Assembly (NCBI RefSeq): GCF_009193255.1
Contig: NZ_WACG01000001.1
Location: 1,116,001-1,180,000, forward strand
Direction of reading: 5' to 3'
Origin: Arthrobacter koreensis
Lineage (GTDB): Bacteria; Actinomycetota; Actinomycetes; Actinomycetales; Micrococcaceae
DNA length: 64,000 nucleotides
Shown: positions 24,236 through 32,129 of the stretch, one piece after another
How positions within the stretch are numbered: the first letter of the stretch is position 1
How the letters are laid out: the number at the start of each line of letters is the position of its first letter
The notes under the pieces: generated by a model
Told to the model about the DNA's origin: nothing
What the model saw: only the letters and a program-made list of their open reading frames with translations
Database searches by the model: none
Translations under genes and position numbers: made by a program

Positions 24236-25093
24236 GTGGACATTGCCCGCAATTACGGCATTTCCCGTTTTCAGGTGGCACGCCTGCTGGATGAAGCGCG
24301 CGCCCTGGGCATAGTGCGCATTGATGTCCGCTTTCCGGAAGCGGCCGCTGACCTTGCCCCGGCACGCCTGGCGGAATCCCTCGGCGTCGAACGGGTCCGC
24401 ATCAGCCCCACGGGAGCGGACGACCGCACCACGCGCGAAAGCATGGCCCAGCAGGCCGCGGCGGAGATCATGGCGGCGGCCGCTCCGGGAGCGAGCATCG
24501 GGGTTTCCTGGTCCCGCACCCTGGACATGGCAGCCCGGCATGTGACCAACCTGCCCCCGTGCAACATCGTGCAGCTGGCCGGCGCGCTGCCGGTTCCCGG
24601 AAGCGGAAACTCCCTGGAGCTGATCCAGAACCTGGGCCGGCACGACGGCGTTGCCACCTGGCCGCTGTGGGCTCCGCTCGTCGTCGAAAACGCGCTGACC
24701 GCGCAGAGCCTGCGCCGCCAGCCGGAGATCGGGGACACCCTCGCCAAGGCCAGCTCGCTCGACGCCGCCGTCGTCGCCGTCGGCGCCTGGCTCCCGGGAC
24801 TCTCCACCGTGTGGAACCGGGTGGACAACCACTTGAAGCTCGAAGCGGCGCAGGCCGGCGCGGTGGCCGAATGCAGCGGGCGGCTGATCGATGCCGGGGG
24901 ACGGCCGGTCCGCTCAGAGCTGGATGGGCGGGTGCTCGCGGTCAGCCTGGACCAGCTCCGGAGCACGCCCCAGGTGGTGGCGGTGGCACAGGGAGCCGCA
25001 CGCGCCGATGCCGTGCGGGCCGTCCTCGCCGCCGGCTTCGTCACTACCCTGCTCATTGACGAGGACCTCGCCGTCGCGCTCTCCGGGAAGTGA
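24236..25093 (+). CDS. SorC/DeoR-type sugar-binding transcriptional regulator
   Basis: The canonical-start part has 285 residues from a GTG. It contains the recognition helix (VDIARNYGISRFQVARLLDEARALGIVRID) and the SorC sugar-binding domain (SIGVSWSRTLDMAARHV, NIVQLAGALPVPGSGNS, AVVAVGAWLPGLSTVWNR). The first helix of the DNA-binding domain is encoded upstream of this start and is separated from the only upstream ATG by a frame break. It is divergent from the polyol ABC operon, with four operator-like palindromes between, so it most likely represses that operon and is released by a phosphorylated or free sugar alcohol. If the frame break is genuine, the operon may be deregulated. Confidence 0.85.
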   Translation: MDIARNYGISRFQVARLLDEARALGIVRIDVRFPEAAADLAPARLAESLGVERVRISPTGADDRTTRESMAQQAAAEIMAAAAPGASIGVSWSRTLDMAARHVTNLPPCNIVQLAGALPVPGSGNSLELIQNLGRHDGVATWPLWAPLVVENALTAQSLRRQPEIGDTLAKASSLDAAVVAVGAWLPGLSTVWNRVDNHLKLEAAQAGAVAECSGRLIDAGGRPVRSELDGRVLAVSLDQLRSTPQVVAVAQGAARADAVRAVLAAGFVTTLLIDEDLAVALSGK

Positions 25094-25148
25094 CCCGGAC
25101 CACGCGATTAGTCCCTCCGGCACGCGTACGGTAGAGTTCTAAGCACGC

Positions 25149-25225
25149 CGCGGGGTGGAGCAGTTCGGTAGCTCGCTGGGCTCATAACCCAGAGGTCGCA
25201 AGTTCAAATCTTGCCCCCGCAACCA
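25149..25225 (+). tRNA. Initiator tRNA-Met (CAT)
   Basis: The 77-nt cloverleaf has its CCA encoded. The acceptor begins with C1 opposite A72, unpaired, as in bacterial initiator tRNA. The anticodon stem ends in three G-C pairs (GGG/CCC), also an initiator hallmark. The anticodon CAT is at 25183-25185 in the loop CTCATAA, and the T-loop is TTCAAAT. A TAGAGT box at 25132-25137, about 11 bp upstream, is a good -10. A strong terminator follows directly. Confidence 0.97.
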
Positions 25226-25229
25226 TAGT

Positions 25230-25269
25230 AAAAAGGTCCTGATCCGGTTCGCCGGACCAGGACCTTTTT
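25230..25269 (+). terminator. Intrinsic terminator after tRNA-fMet
   Basis: An 18-bp hairpin with one mismatch (AAAAAGGTCCTGATCCGG paired to CCGGACCAGGACCTTTTT) has a TTCG tetraloop and ends in five T residues, starting five bases after the CCA. Confidence 0.93.
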
Positions 25270-25386
25270 GTTTACCCGGCTCCCGGCCCCGTGTGTGACA
25301 CGCTGTGAAGGGCTGAAACCGGCGGTTTTACTAAAATCGGCTCTGTGCTGGCTGGAGATAAACCGGCCACAGAGCGAAGGAACCCG

Positions 25387-26784
25387 TTGAAAACCACTCT
25401 CACCCGCCGGCTAGGCGTGCCCGGAATCGTCCTGATGGTCGTCGCGGCCGCGGCCCCCATCACCGTCGTCGCGGCAAACTTCCCCCTCATCCTCGCTGTC
25501 TCCGAATCAGTGGGAATGCCGCTGATGGTGCTGGCAGCCACGGCCATCCTGCTGCTGTTCTCGGTCGGCTACGCCTGGATGACCCCGCACGTACCTGATG
25601 CCGGCGCGTTCTACTCCTATGTGGACCGCGGGCTCGGCCGCCGGGCCGGACTGGGCACCGCGGGGCTGGCACTCTTCGCCTACGTCCTGCTCACCGTCTC
25701 GATGACCTGCTACCTGGGCGTCCAGGCAGGAAACCTGATTGAGCTCTGGTCCGGTGTGCAGGTTCCCTGGTGGGCCATCTCGGCGGCCATGATCGCCGTC
25801 GTCGGTTTCCTTGGCTACCGGGACATCAACCTGTCGGCGAAGGTGCTGGGCACCGTCCTCGTCCTGGAGGTCGCCGCCGTGCTGGCCATCGACCTGGGCG
25901 TCCTCTTCTCCGGCCGTGAACTCACCTCCCTTCCGTTCAGCCCCGCCGAAGCAATGTCCGGCGCTCCGGGCCTGGGCCTGCTGTTCGCCTTCCTCGGCTT
26001 CTTCGGCTTCGAGGCGACGGCGGTGTTCCGCAATGAGGCCAAGGATCCGGAGCGCACCGTTCCGCGCGCCACCTACATCGCCGTGCTCTCCATCGGCGCG
26101 CTGTATATCCTCTCCTCCTGGCTGATCATCAGCGGCCTCGGGGCCGGCAACGCCGTTGCCCTGGCCACGGACAGCCCGGACAGCGTGGTGGTGGGCTTCG
26201 CCGGGGAGATCCTCGCTCCGATCATGACGGACATTGTCCAGGTGCTGGTGGTGACGAGCATGTTCGCCTGCATGCTGGCCTTCCACAACATCGTCTCCCG
26301 CTATCTCTTCACCCTGGGCCAGCGCGGCGTGCTGCCGGCCGGCCTGGCCGCCGTCCATCCCGCCCACGGCGCGCCCTCGCGTGCTTCTTTCTGGGTGACC
26401 GGTGTGACCGCCGCAGTCGTACTGGTTTCCGCTGCCGTCCAGCTGGATCCGGTCCTGGAGATCTACACCTGGTATTCCGGCGCAGGGGCCATCGGCGTGA
26501 TCGTGATGATGACCCTGACCAGCTTCGCAATCGTCAGCTTCGGCACGCGCGGCTCATCCGCGCCCGGCGGAGTGCGGGCCGCGGCTGTGGCCGGCGGGAT
26601 CGGCCTGCTCGGCGTGCTGGCGCTCTCCCTCTGGAACTTCCCGTTCCTCGTGGGCGGCAACCTCGCCGCGGTCATCTGGGGCGCGGCCTTGGTCCTCGTG
26701 TTTGCGGTGGCTGCTGCGCTGCCGGCCAGCACCCGGCCGGCGCCGGCTGATACACCGGAGCCGGCGGACGCTTCCCGCCGTTAG
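25387..26784 (+). CDS. APC family amino acid permease
   Basis: The product has about 465 residues and twelve membrane helices. The first helix is LGVPGIVLMVVAAAAPITVV. FLGFFGFEATAVFRNEAKDP carries the conserved helix-6 substrate region of the family. It imports or exchanges an amino acid or amine; specificity is not readable. The TTG at 25387 is preferred because AAGGA lies six bases upstream; a GTG at 25345 would add 14 residues. It converges on the mannitol dehydrogenase gene with shared stop bases (TTAG at 26781-26784). Confidence 0.88.
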   Translation: MKTTLTRRLGVPGIVLMVVAAAAPITVVAANFPLILAVSESVGMPLMVLAATAILLLFSVGYAWMTPHVPDAGAFYSYVDRGLGRRAGLGTAGLALFAYVLLTVSMTCYLGVQAGNLIELWSGVQVPWWAISAAMIAVVGFLGYRDINLSAKVLGTVLVLEVAAVLAIDLGVLFSGRELTSLPFSPAEAMSGAPGLGLLFAFLGFFGFEATAVFRNEAKDPERTVPRATYIAVLSIGALYILSSWLIISGLGAGNAVALATDSPDSVVVGFAGEILAPIMTDIVQVLVVTSMFACMLAFHNIVSRYLFTLGQRGVLPAGLAAVHPAHGAPSRASFWVTGVTAAVVLVSAAVQLDPVLEIYTWYSGAGAIGVIVMMTLTSFAIVSFGTRGSSAPGGVRAAAVAGGIGLLGVLALSLWNFPFLVGGNLAAVIWGAALVLVFAVAAALPASTRPAPADTPEPADASRR

Positions 26785-28277
26785 CCGGCTTCCGGGCTCC
26801 CGTGCCCGCGGACGAGGTTTTCAACCGTGGCACGGGCGCCGGCGTCATGCAGAACGCCCAGCGCCTGCGTATAGGCCTTAACAAAGCGCTCGTTGGAGGC
26901 CAGGTCGCCGAAGAGCTCAGGCTGGGAAATGAAGGCCAGCGGGTCTTCACGGTTGCGCGCCGCAGCGGCCATCAGCGGTTCCCGCAGCCGGTCGACGACG
27001 TCGATCTCCGCACCCTGCTCATCAGTGCCCTCGGCGTACCGGGCCCAGCTGGCTACGATGGCCGCCGAGCGGTGGATCTCCCCGCCGGCGTCGAGGTTTT
27101 CGCGGATGACGGGCAGCAGCCACTTGGGAATCCGGTCTGAACTCTCGGCGCAGAGCCGGGCCAGGGTGTCCCGTACATGTTCGTTGGAGAAGCGTTCGAT
27201 CAGCTTGTGCCGGTACGCATCGAGGTCCACGCCGGGCAGCGGCTTGAGCGTGGGCGTGGCCTCGCGTTCCATGTAGTCCAGCAGGAAGGTGGAGAAGAGC
27301 GGATCCTGGCAGACCTCGTGGGCGTACCGGTAGCCGGCAAGGTAGCCGAAGTAGCACTGGCCCTGGTGGCTGGCATTGAGCAGGCGCAGCTTCATGAGTT
27401 CGTAGGGCTCGACGTCGTCCACCACCTGCACGCCGGCGTCCTCGAACGGCGGGCGGCCCTGCGGGAAGTGGTCCTCCAGGACCCACTGCTCAAAGTCTTC
27501 GCTGACCACCGGCCAGGCATCCTCGATGCCCAAGTCCTCCGCCACCATGTCCCTGTCGGCATCCGTGGTGACCGGGGTAATGCGGTCCACCATTGAATTG
27601 GGGAAGGCCACGTTGGCGCGCATCCACTCCCCCAGTTCCGGATCCCGCAGGTCCGCGAACGCAGTGAACATGCGGCGGGCAACATCGCCGTTGCCCTGGA
27701 TGTTGTCGCAGGACATCACGGTGAACGGCGCGGTGCCGGCCTCCCGGCGCCGGGCGAGGGCCTCGGTGACCAGCCCAAAGACCGTGGCAGGGACAGCACC
27801 GGGAACCAGGTCCGCCTGCACTGCCGGATTGCCGGCGTCGAACTCCCCGGTGACGTGGTGGAAGTTGTACCCGCCCTCGGTAATGGTCAGGGACACGATC
27901 CGCGTCTGCGGCGAGGCCATCTTGGCAATAACGGCTTCGGGGTCCTCCGGAGCCAGCAGGTACTCGGTGATGGAGCCGATCACCCGGCCCTCCCGCGTTC
28001 CGTCCGGATTCTTGAGCACCAGGGTATAGAGGCAGTCCTGAGCATCCATGACGGATTTCATCGCGGCGTCCTGCGGCAGCACGCCTACTCCGCAGATGCC
28101 CCAGTCCAGGGCCTTACCGTCATTCATCAGCCGGTCCAGGTACATGGCCTGGTGCGCCCGGTGGAATCCGCCCACCCCGAAGTGGACAATGCCGGTGCTC
28201 ACAGCGGAGCGGTCGTAGGTCGGAACAGCCAGGGCTCCGGGGAGGCCGGCCAGGGATTCGGTCTGCAGCTTGCTCAT
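26781..28277 (-). CDS. Mannitol 2-dehydrogenase (long-chain polyol dehydrogenase)
   Basis: The product has 498 residues, the usual length of the family. The N-terminal NAD-binding part shows IVHFGVGGFHRAHQAMYLDR. The catalytic lysine/asparagine/histidine motif is MKLRLLNASHQGQCYFGYLA. FTVMSCDNIQGNGDVARRMF is also typical. It oxidises D-mannitol (or a related polyol) to fructose. The start has AGGTG six bases upstream. Its promoter carries the same palindrome as the polyol ABC operon 4 kb away, placing both under one regulator. A tRNA and an amino acid permease lie between. Confidence 0.93.
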   Translation of the reverse strand: MSKLQTESLAGLPGALAVPTYDRSAVSTGIVHFGVGGFHRAHQAMYLDRLMNDGKALDWGICGVGVLPQDAAMKSVMDAQDCLYTLVLKNPDGTREGRVIGSITEYLLAPEDPEAVIAKMASPQTRIVSLTITEGGYNFHHVTGEFDAGNPAVQADLVPGAVPATVFGLVTEALARRREAGTAPFTVMSCDNIQGNGDVARRMFTAFADLRDPELGEWMRANVAFPNSMVDRITPVTTDADRDMVAEDLGIEDAWPVVSEDFEQWVLEDHFPQGRPPFEDAGVQVVDDVEPYELMKLRLLNASHQGQCYFGYLAGYRYAHEVCQDPLFSTFLLDYMEREATPTLKPLPGVDLDAYRHKLIERFSNEHVRDTLARLCAESSDRIPKWLLPVIRENLDAGGEIHRSAAIVASWARYAEGTDEQGAEIDVVDRLREPLMAAAARNREDPLAFISQPELFGDLASNERFVKAYTQALGVLHDAGARATVENLVRGHGSPEAG

Positions 28278-28317
28278 GGGTCACACCTGTGGGACGAGCG
28301 GATAAGTGCAGCTCAAT

Positions 28318-28347
28318 TTATCATGTGAGCATCACACGTCCACTCAA
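28318..28347 (-). promoter_or_regulatory. Promoter of mannitol 2-dehydrogenase
   Basis: On the minus strand TTGAGT (-35, 28342-28347) and TGATAA (-10, 28318-28323) are separated by 18 bp. The -35 box is part of the operator palindrome at 28343-28353. A second, weaker copy (TCATGTGAGC, 28321-28330) overlaps the -10 region. Binding at either would block the polymerase. Confidence 0.6.
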
Positions 28348-28353
28348 ATGAGC
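28343..28353. promoter_or_regulatory. Operator palindrome CTCAAATGAGC
   Basis: This is an exact 11-bp match to the perfect site at 24107-24117 in front of the polyol regulator and transporter. It lies 66 bp upstream of the mannitol dehydrogenase start. It is the main evidence for a shared polyol regulon. Confidence 0.75.
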
Positions 28354-28374
28354 ATGCTGAGCGGGGTGGCTGTC

Positions 28375-28575
28375 CTAATCGACCAGCTCGGACTGGGTTT
28401 CAATGAAGTCCCAGTCCCGGATATCGAGGATGGGATCAATGACGGGGCCTCCTGCCTCGGCAATCCGGTCCTGGACCTTAGGCGGAATTCCGTCCTGCCG
28501 GAGGTTCTCGCGCAGCCACTGCTTGGCAGTGGTGTCGAGATACGGCCACCATCTTTCGATCCTGATGGGCTGCAT
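28375..28575 (-). CDS. Small hypothetical protein
   Basis: The product has 66 residues and begins MQPIRIERWWPYLDTTAKQW. It is soluble and fairly charged, with a predicted helix (LRENLRQDGIPPKVQDRIAE), and ends in an acidic IRDWDFIETQSELVD stretch. I recognise no family. A good AGGGGGCAGGGA ribosome-binding site precedes the ATG, and the composition is that of a coding gene. It lies between the PstS-like gene and the mannitol dehydrogenase promoter on the same strand. There is no functional clue beyond that. Confidence 0.6.
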   Translation of the reverse strand: MQPIRIERWWPYLDTTAKQWLRENLRQDGIPPKVQDRIAEAGGPVIDPILDIRDWDFIETQSELVD

Positions 28576-28742
28576 TCCCTGCCCCCTTTCCGTCGCGGTA
28601 GGTCCACGGTGCCACCGGCCTCCAAGGGGCGCAAGGGGTCCAGAGAAGACCGCTTCGGAAGGCAGGCAGGGAATATCCGCGTGCAGGACAAGGGCCCTGC
28701 CCAGGGGCAGGATTCAGCTGCGTCGGGGAGCGCGGGCAGGAG

Positions 28743-29858
28743 CTACGGGCGCGTGGTGATGCTCTCGATCGCTGTCCGGGCATCCTCCGCCAGGCTCTCC
28801 GGAATCGGAGCGGACTTGGCGGCGTCGGCAGATGCTTCCTGGCCTTCGGGGCTGATGACGTACTGTCCGAAAGCCTTCACGAGCTCCACCGTGCCGGCGT
28901 CCTCGTAGGAGCTGCAGAAGATCTGGTAGGAAATCAGCACCAGCGGGTACGCGCCGGGAGCCGTAGTGGTGCGGTCCAGGTGCAGGGCAATGTCATTGGC
29001 GCTGCGTCCGGGAACCCGGGAGGACTGCTCGACGGCGATCGACGCGGCATCGGCGCTGATCGGCACGTACTCCTCGCCCACCTTGAGGTTCACAGTGCCC
29101 AGTGAGTCATCCACCACCGAGTCATCCGAGTACGCAACTGATCCTTCGGTGCGGGTGACGGTGCTGATGACGCCGGCACTGCCCTGCGCGTTCTCGCCGC
29201 CGAGCCCGCCGGGCCAGGAGCCCGAGGGATCATTCGGCCAGGCCTGGGGAGCGGCTTCGTGCAGGTACTCCGTGAAGTTCTCGGTTGTGCCGGAATCATC
29301 GGCGCGGCTGACGGGCGTGATCCGGGTCTCCGGCAGCTCCACGCCGGGGTTCTGGGCCGCGATCGCCGGATCGTTCCAGTAGTCGATTTCGCCGCGGAAG
29401 ATCTTTGCGATCGTGGCCGCGTCCATGTTCAGCGACTCGATTCCGGGCAGGTTGAAGGCGACGGCGATCGGGGAAATGTAGGCCGGGATGTCGAGGGCGC
29501 CGTCGGGTCCGCAGACCTCGCGCGCTTCACCCAGTTCCTCATCCTGCAGGAAGGCGTCCGACCCGGCGAACTGCACCGCTCCGGCCAGCAGGGCGTTGCG
29601 GCCGGCCCCGGAGCCGTCCGGGGAATACTGGACCTGCACCTTGGGATGCAGCACCCGGAACCCGCCAATCCAGGCGTCCATGGCCGGTCCCTGGGCGGTC
29701 GACCCGGAACCGGAGATGATGCCGGAGAGCGTGGAGGTGCTGTTCTCGGCTGCTTCGCGCTGTTCGTCCCCCAGGGGGTAGTCGGAGCCGCAGGCGGTTA
29801 GCGCCAGCGCTGCGGCGGCGGTGACTGCCAGGGCGCGAAGTGGACGGGAAGTGCGCAC
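28743..29858 (-). CDS. PstS-like phosphate-binding lipoprotein
   Basis: The 371-residue protein has a signal peptide and the lipobox LTACGSD. The periplasmic-binding fold of PstS is evident in SGIISGSGSTAQGPAMDAWI, SPDGSGAGRNALLAG and the phosphate-loop motif SRADDSGTTENFTEYLHEAA. It captures inorganic phosphate at the cell surface. No pstC, pstA or pstB gene lies on either side within this window, so the copy is separate from its transporter: the next gene downstream is a small hypothetical, and upstream about 260 bp carry no gene. Confidence 0.9.
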   Translation of the reverse strand: MRTSRPLRALAVTAAAALALTACGSDYPLGDEQREAAENSTSTLSGIISGSGSTAQGPAMDAWIGGFRVLHPKVQVQYSPDGSGAGRNALLAGAVQFAGSDAFLQDEELGEAREVCGPDGALDIPAYISPIAVAFNLPGIESLNMDAATIAKIFRGEIDYWNDPAIAAQNPGVELPETRITPVSRADDSGTTENFTEYLHEAAPQAWPNDPSGSWPGGLGGENAQGSAGVISTVTRTEGSVAYSDDSVVDDSLGTVNLKVGEEYVPISADAASIAVEQSSRVPGRSANDIALHLDRTTTAPGAYPLVLISYQIFCSSYEDAGTVELVKAFGQYVISPEGQEASADAAKSAPIPESLAEDARTAIESITTRP

Positions 29859-30119
29859 GAAGGTGCTCCTTTAGGGGCTGTTCTTTGGGCCAACCGGCGT
29901 TAACGGCGTTTGGCGGGCAGTTCGGCGTGCCCACGGGGCACAGCGGCGCTGCCGCCAGTTCAAGGCTAGCCGCCGATTAGTCTCCACCGCCAACTGGGAG
30001 CGCCTCCCACCCTTGGCGGCCATGGCCCGGGATGCAAGGATTGGCCGGACCGCGGACCGCTGCGAACCCGTTTGCCGAACAGGCACCCGGCAGCGCGGTC
30101 CCTGCCCCGAGGGGGTTCC

Positions 30120-30503
30120 GTGCTGGTCGCTGCCGCAATTTTCACCTTGGTTTCCGCCGCCGTCCACTTCTACTTCTTTGTGCTGGAGTCCCTCCGCTGG
30201 AACGTCCCGGAAACCATGGGCGTGTACGGAATCACATCCTCCGTTGACGCGGAGACCACCCAGCCGCTGGCCTACACGCAGGGTTTCTACAATCTGTTCC
30301 TTGGCGTGGGGGCGGTACTGGGAGTGCTGCTGCTGGGGGTGAGCAGTCCCGTAGCCGGCATGACCCTGATCAGCTTCTCCACGGCCTGCATGGTGCTGGC
30401 CTCGGTGGTGCTGCTGGCCAGCAGGTGGCCGCTTGCCCGGATCGCGCTCATCCGGGGCATTCCGGCGCTGCTCGCCCTGGTGCTGGCCCTTATGGGTTCC
30501 TGA
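30120..30503 (+). CDS. DUF1304-like small membrane protein
   Basis: The product has about 127 residues and four membrane helices. It shows the family segments LVSAAVHFYFFVLESLRW and QGFYNLFLGVGAVLGVLLLG. The GTG at 30120 follows GAGGGGG at five bases; an ATG at 30072 would add a hydrophilic 16-residue extension and is less likely. Function is unknown. Its end overlaps the 3' end of the convergent alkA gene by 14 bases. The 260 bp upstream (29859-30119) show no other gene, only a short GGGAG/CTCCC hairpin at 29996-30008. Confidence 0.8.
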   Translation: MLVAAAIFTLVSAAVHFYFFVLESLRWNVPETMGVYGITSSVDAETTQPLAYTQGFYNLFLGVGAVLGVLLLGVSSPVAGMTLISFSTACMVLASVVLLASRWPLARIALIRGIPALLALVLALMGS

Positions 30504-31446
30504 CCTTTGCCGATGGTCCGCTGGACGGCCGTGATGCGGGGGCGTCATACGCCGCGGCGGTCCAGAGATGGAACAGGGCGTAGGCACGCCACGGCCGCCA
30601 CGGTTCCGCCAGGGCCTCGGCTTCCCTCGGAGAGTCGACACCGAGCGCCCGGCGCAGCACCAGGTCCCCGGGCACGAACGCATCCCGGTCCCCCGCGGCG
30701 CGCACCGCCAGGTAATCCACCGTCCAGGGGCCGATTCCGGGCAGGGCGAGGAGTTCGGCACGGGTGCCGGCGCCGGCGCCTGCCAGATCCAGCCCGCCGG
30801 CCGCTGCTTCTGCCAGCGCCTGGATGGTCCGTGCCCGGGAACCGGTGATCCTCACGGCAGCCTGCAGCTCGTCCGCGCTGGCCCCGGCCAGGCGCTGCGG
30901 CGACGGAAAGAGCCAGAAACCGCCGGGCTCCCGGGTGCCGAATTCAGCGACGAGCCGGGACCCGAAGGTCCGTGCCGCGGCCAGCGAAACCTGCTGTCCC
31001 AGCACGGTCAGCACGGCGGTTTCCCACGGGTCAACGCTGCCGGGGATGCGAAGTCCCGGCCGGGCCCCGACCAGCGGAGCCAGGAGCGGGAACCCTGAGA
31101 GGAAATGGTCGACGGCGGCGGCCGGGGCATCCAGGTCCAACCAGGTGCGCAGCCGGGCGAGCACTGCGGTGTCGTCCGCCGGGGTCCCTCCGGCTAACCG
31201 GACCGCCACGCTGCCCGGAGCCCCGAAGCGGACCTCGGCCAGCACCGCGCTTTGCGGTGCCGGACTTCCAGGCGAAGGACCCACGGGTGCCTGCAGCAAC
31301 CGGGTGACCGTCGCGGCCGCGCCGTCGAACTGCACGGATTCAAGGCCGGGCACGGCGTGGGCGGCGAGGCTTCGGACCAGCGGAATCCAGGGGAACGGCT
31401 CCGCTACCGGGATGCGGTGGGTCCTCTCCCCGGGCAGGCCGGTCAC
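30490..31446 (-). CDS. alkA: AlkA-type DNA-3-methyladenine glycosylase II
   Basis: The product has about 318 residues. An N-terminal AlkA_N-like domain (FPWIPLVRSLAAHAVPGLES) is followed by the helix-hairpin-helix glycosylase domain: PWETAVLTVLGQQVSLAAAR, then the hairpin LLALPGIGPWTVDYLAVRAA and the catalytic aspartate region DAFVPGDLVLRRALG. It removes alkylated purines such as 3-methyladenine from DNA. The GTG at 31446 overlaps the alkB stop (GTGA). The much longer upstream open frame is antisense-like text overlapping alkB and was discarded. It is the fourth gene of the alkylation-repair operon. Confidence 0.9.
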   Translation of the reverse strand: MTGLPGERTHRIPVAEPFPWIPLVRSLAAHAVPGLESVQFDGAAATVTRLLQAPVGPSPGSPAPQSAVLAEVRFGAPGSVAVRLAGGTPADDTAVLARLRTWLDLDAPAAAVDHFLSGFPLLAPLVGARPGLRIPGSVDPWETAVLTVLGQQVSLAAARTFGSRLVAEFGTREPGGFWLFPSPQRLAGASADELQAAVRITGSRARTIQALAEAAAGGLDLAGAGAGTRAELLALPGIGPWTVDYLAVRAAGDRDAFVPGDLVLRRALGVDSPREAEALAEPWRPWRAYALFHLWTAAAYDAPASRPSSGPSAKVRNP

Positions 31447-32129
31447 TCGAGCCCGGTCATGCGCAGGGTGATGTTGATCCGCCCGGAGTCGAGTCCGGTC
31501 TCCGGGTCGGCGGTGCCGGGCAGGGTCTTGGGCACCCCGTGGTAGGCGAAACGGGAAGGTCCGCCGAAGACGAACAGGTCCCCGGAGACCAGTTCCACGT
31601 CGGTGTAGGGCTTGGTGCGGGTCTGTGTATTCCCGAACCGGAATATGCACGTGTCTCCGATGCTGATGGAGACCACGGGTGCGCTGGACCGCTCATCCTT
31701 GTCCTGATGCATCCCCATGTGTGCGCCGTGCGCGTAGAAGTTGATCAGCGCCGTGTCCGGGGTGTAATCCTCCGGCGCCATGATGTCCGGTGCGTAGCCA
31801 GCCTCCCCCTCGGAGAAATACGCGGCGCGCAGGGCGTCGCGGCCCAGTTCAACCAACCAGCCGGGGACCTCGGCAACCCGTCCGCCACCGGCGTCGTCGG
31901 CTGTCCGCGTGTACTTGTACGGCTGCCAATGCCAGCCGAGGCAGACGGTCTGCACGGACATCCGGTGCCCGCCGGGCAGCACAGCGGAGCGCATGGGGAC
32001 AGGCCCCACTGCCCAGGCCCGGCAGGCTTCGACAAGTTCGCGCTGGCGGGAGGGTTCCAGCCAGCCGGGCACGTGGACGGCCCCCGCCGAGGGTGTGGAG
32101 CGTTCGCGGGGGAACAGCTGGCCGGTCAT
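31443..32129 (-). CDS. alkB: AlkB-type alpha-ketoglutarate-dependent DNA dealkylase
   Basis: The product has about 228 residues. Iron ligands are visible as the HxD in HMGMHQDKDERSSAPVVSIS and the distal His in RFAYHGVPK. The 2-oxoglutarate-binding arginine region is GRINITLRMTG. The metal-proximal SIGDTCIFRFGNTQTRTKPY is typical of E. coli AlkB relatives. It oxidatively removes methyl groups from 1-methyladenine and 3-methylcytosine. The ATG overlaps the ogt stop by ATGA and the TGA overlaps the alkA start, so it is embedded in the coupled operon. Confidence 0.93.
   Translation of the reverse strand: MTGQLFPRERSTPSAGAVHVPGWLEPSRQRELVEACRAWAVGPVPMRSAVLPGGHRMSVQTVCLGWHWQPYKYTRTADDAGGGRVAEVPGWLVELGRDALRAAYFSEGEAGYAPDIMAPEDYTPDTALINFYAHGAHMGMHQDKDERSSAPVVSISIGDTCIFRFGNTQTRTKPYTDVELVSGDLFVFGGPSRFAYHGVPKTLPGTADPETGLDSGRINITLRMTGLE

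Noticed and set aside
25149-25225. tRNA-fMet as an integration site
   Set aside because: No integrase, direct repeat of the tRNA 3' end or foreign-looking DNA is found on either side.
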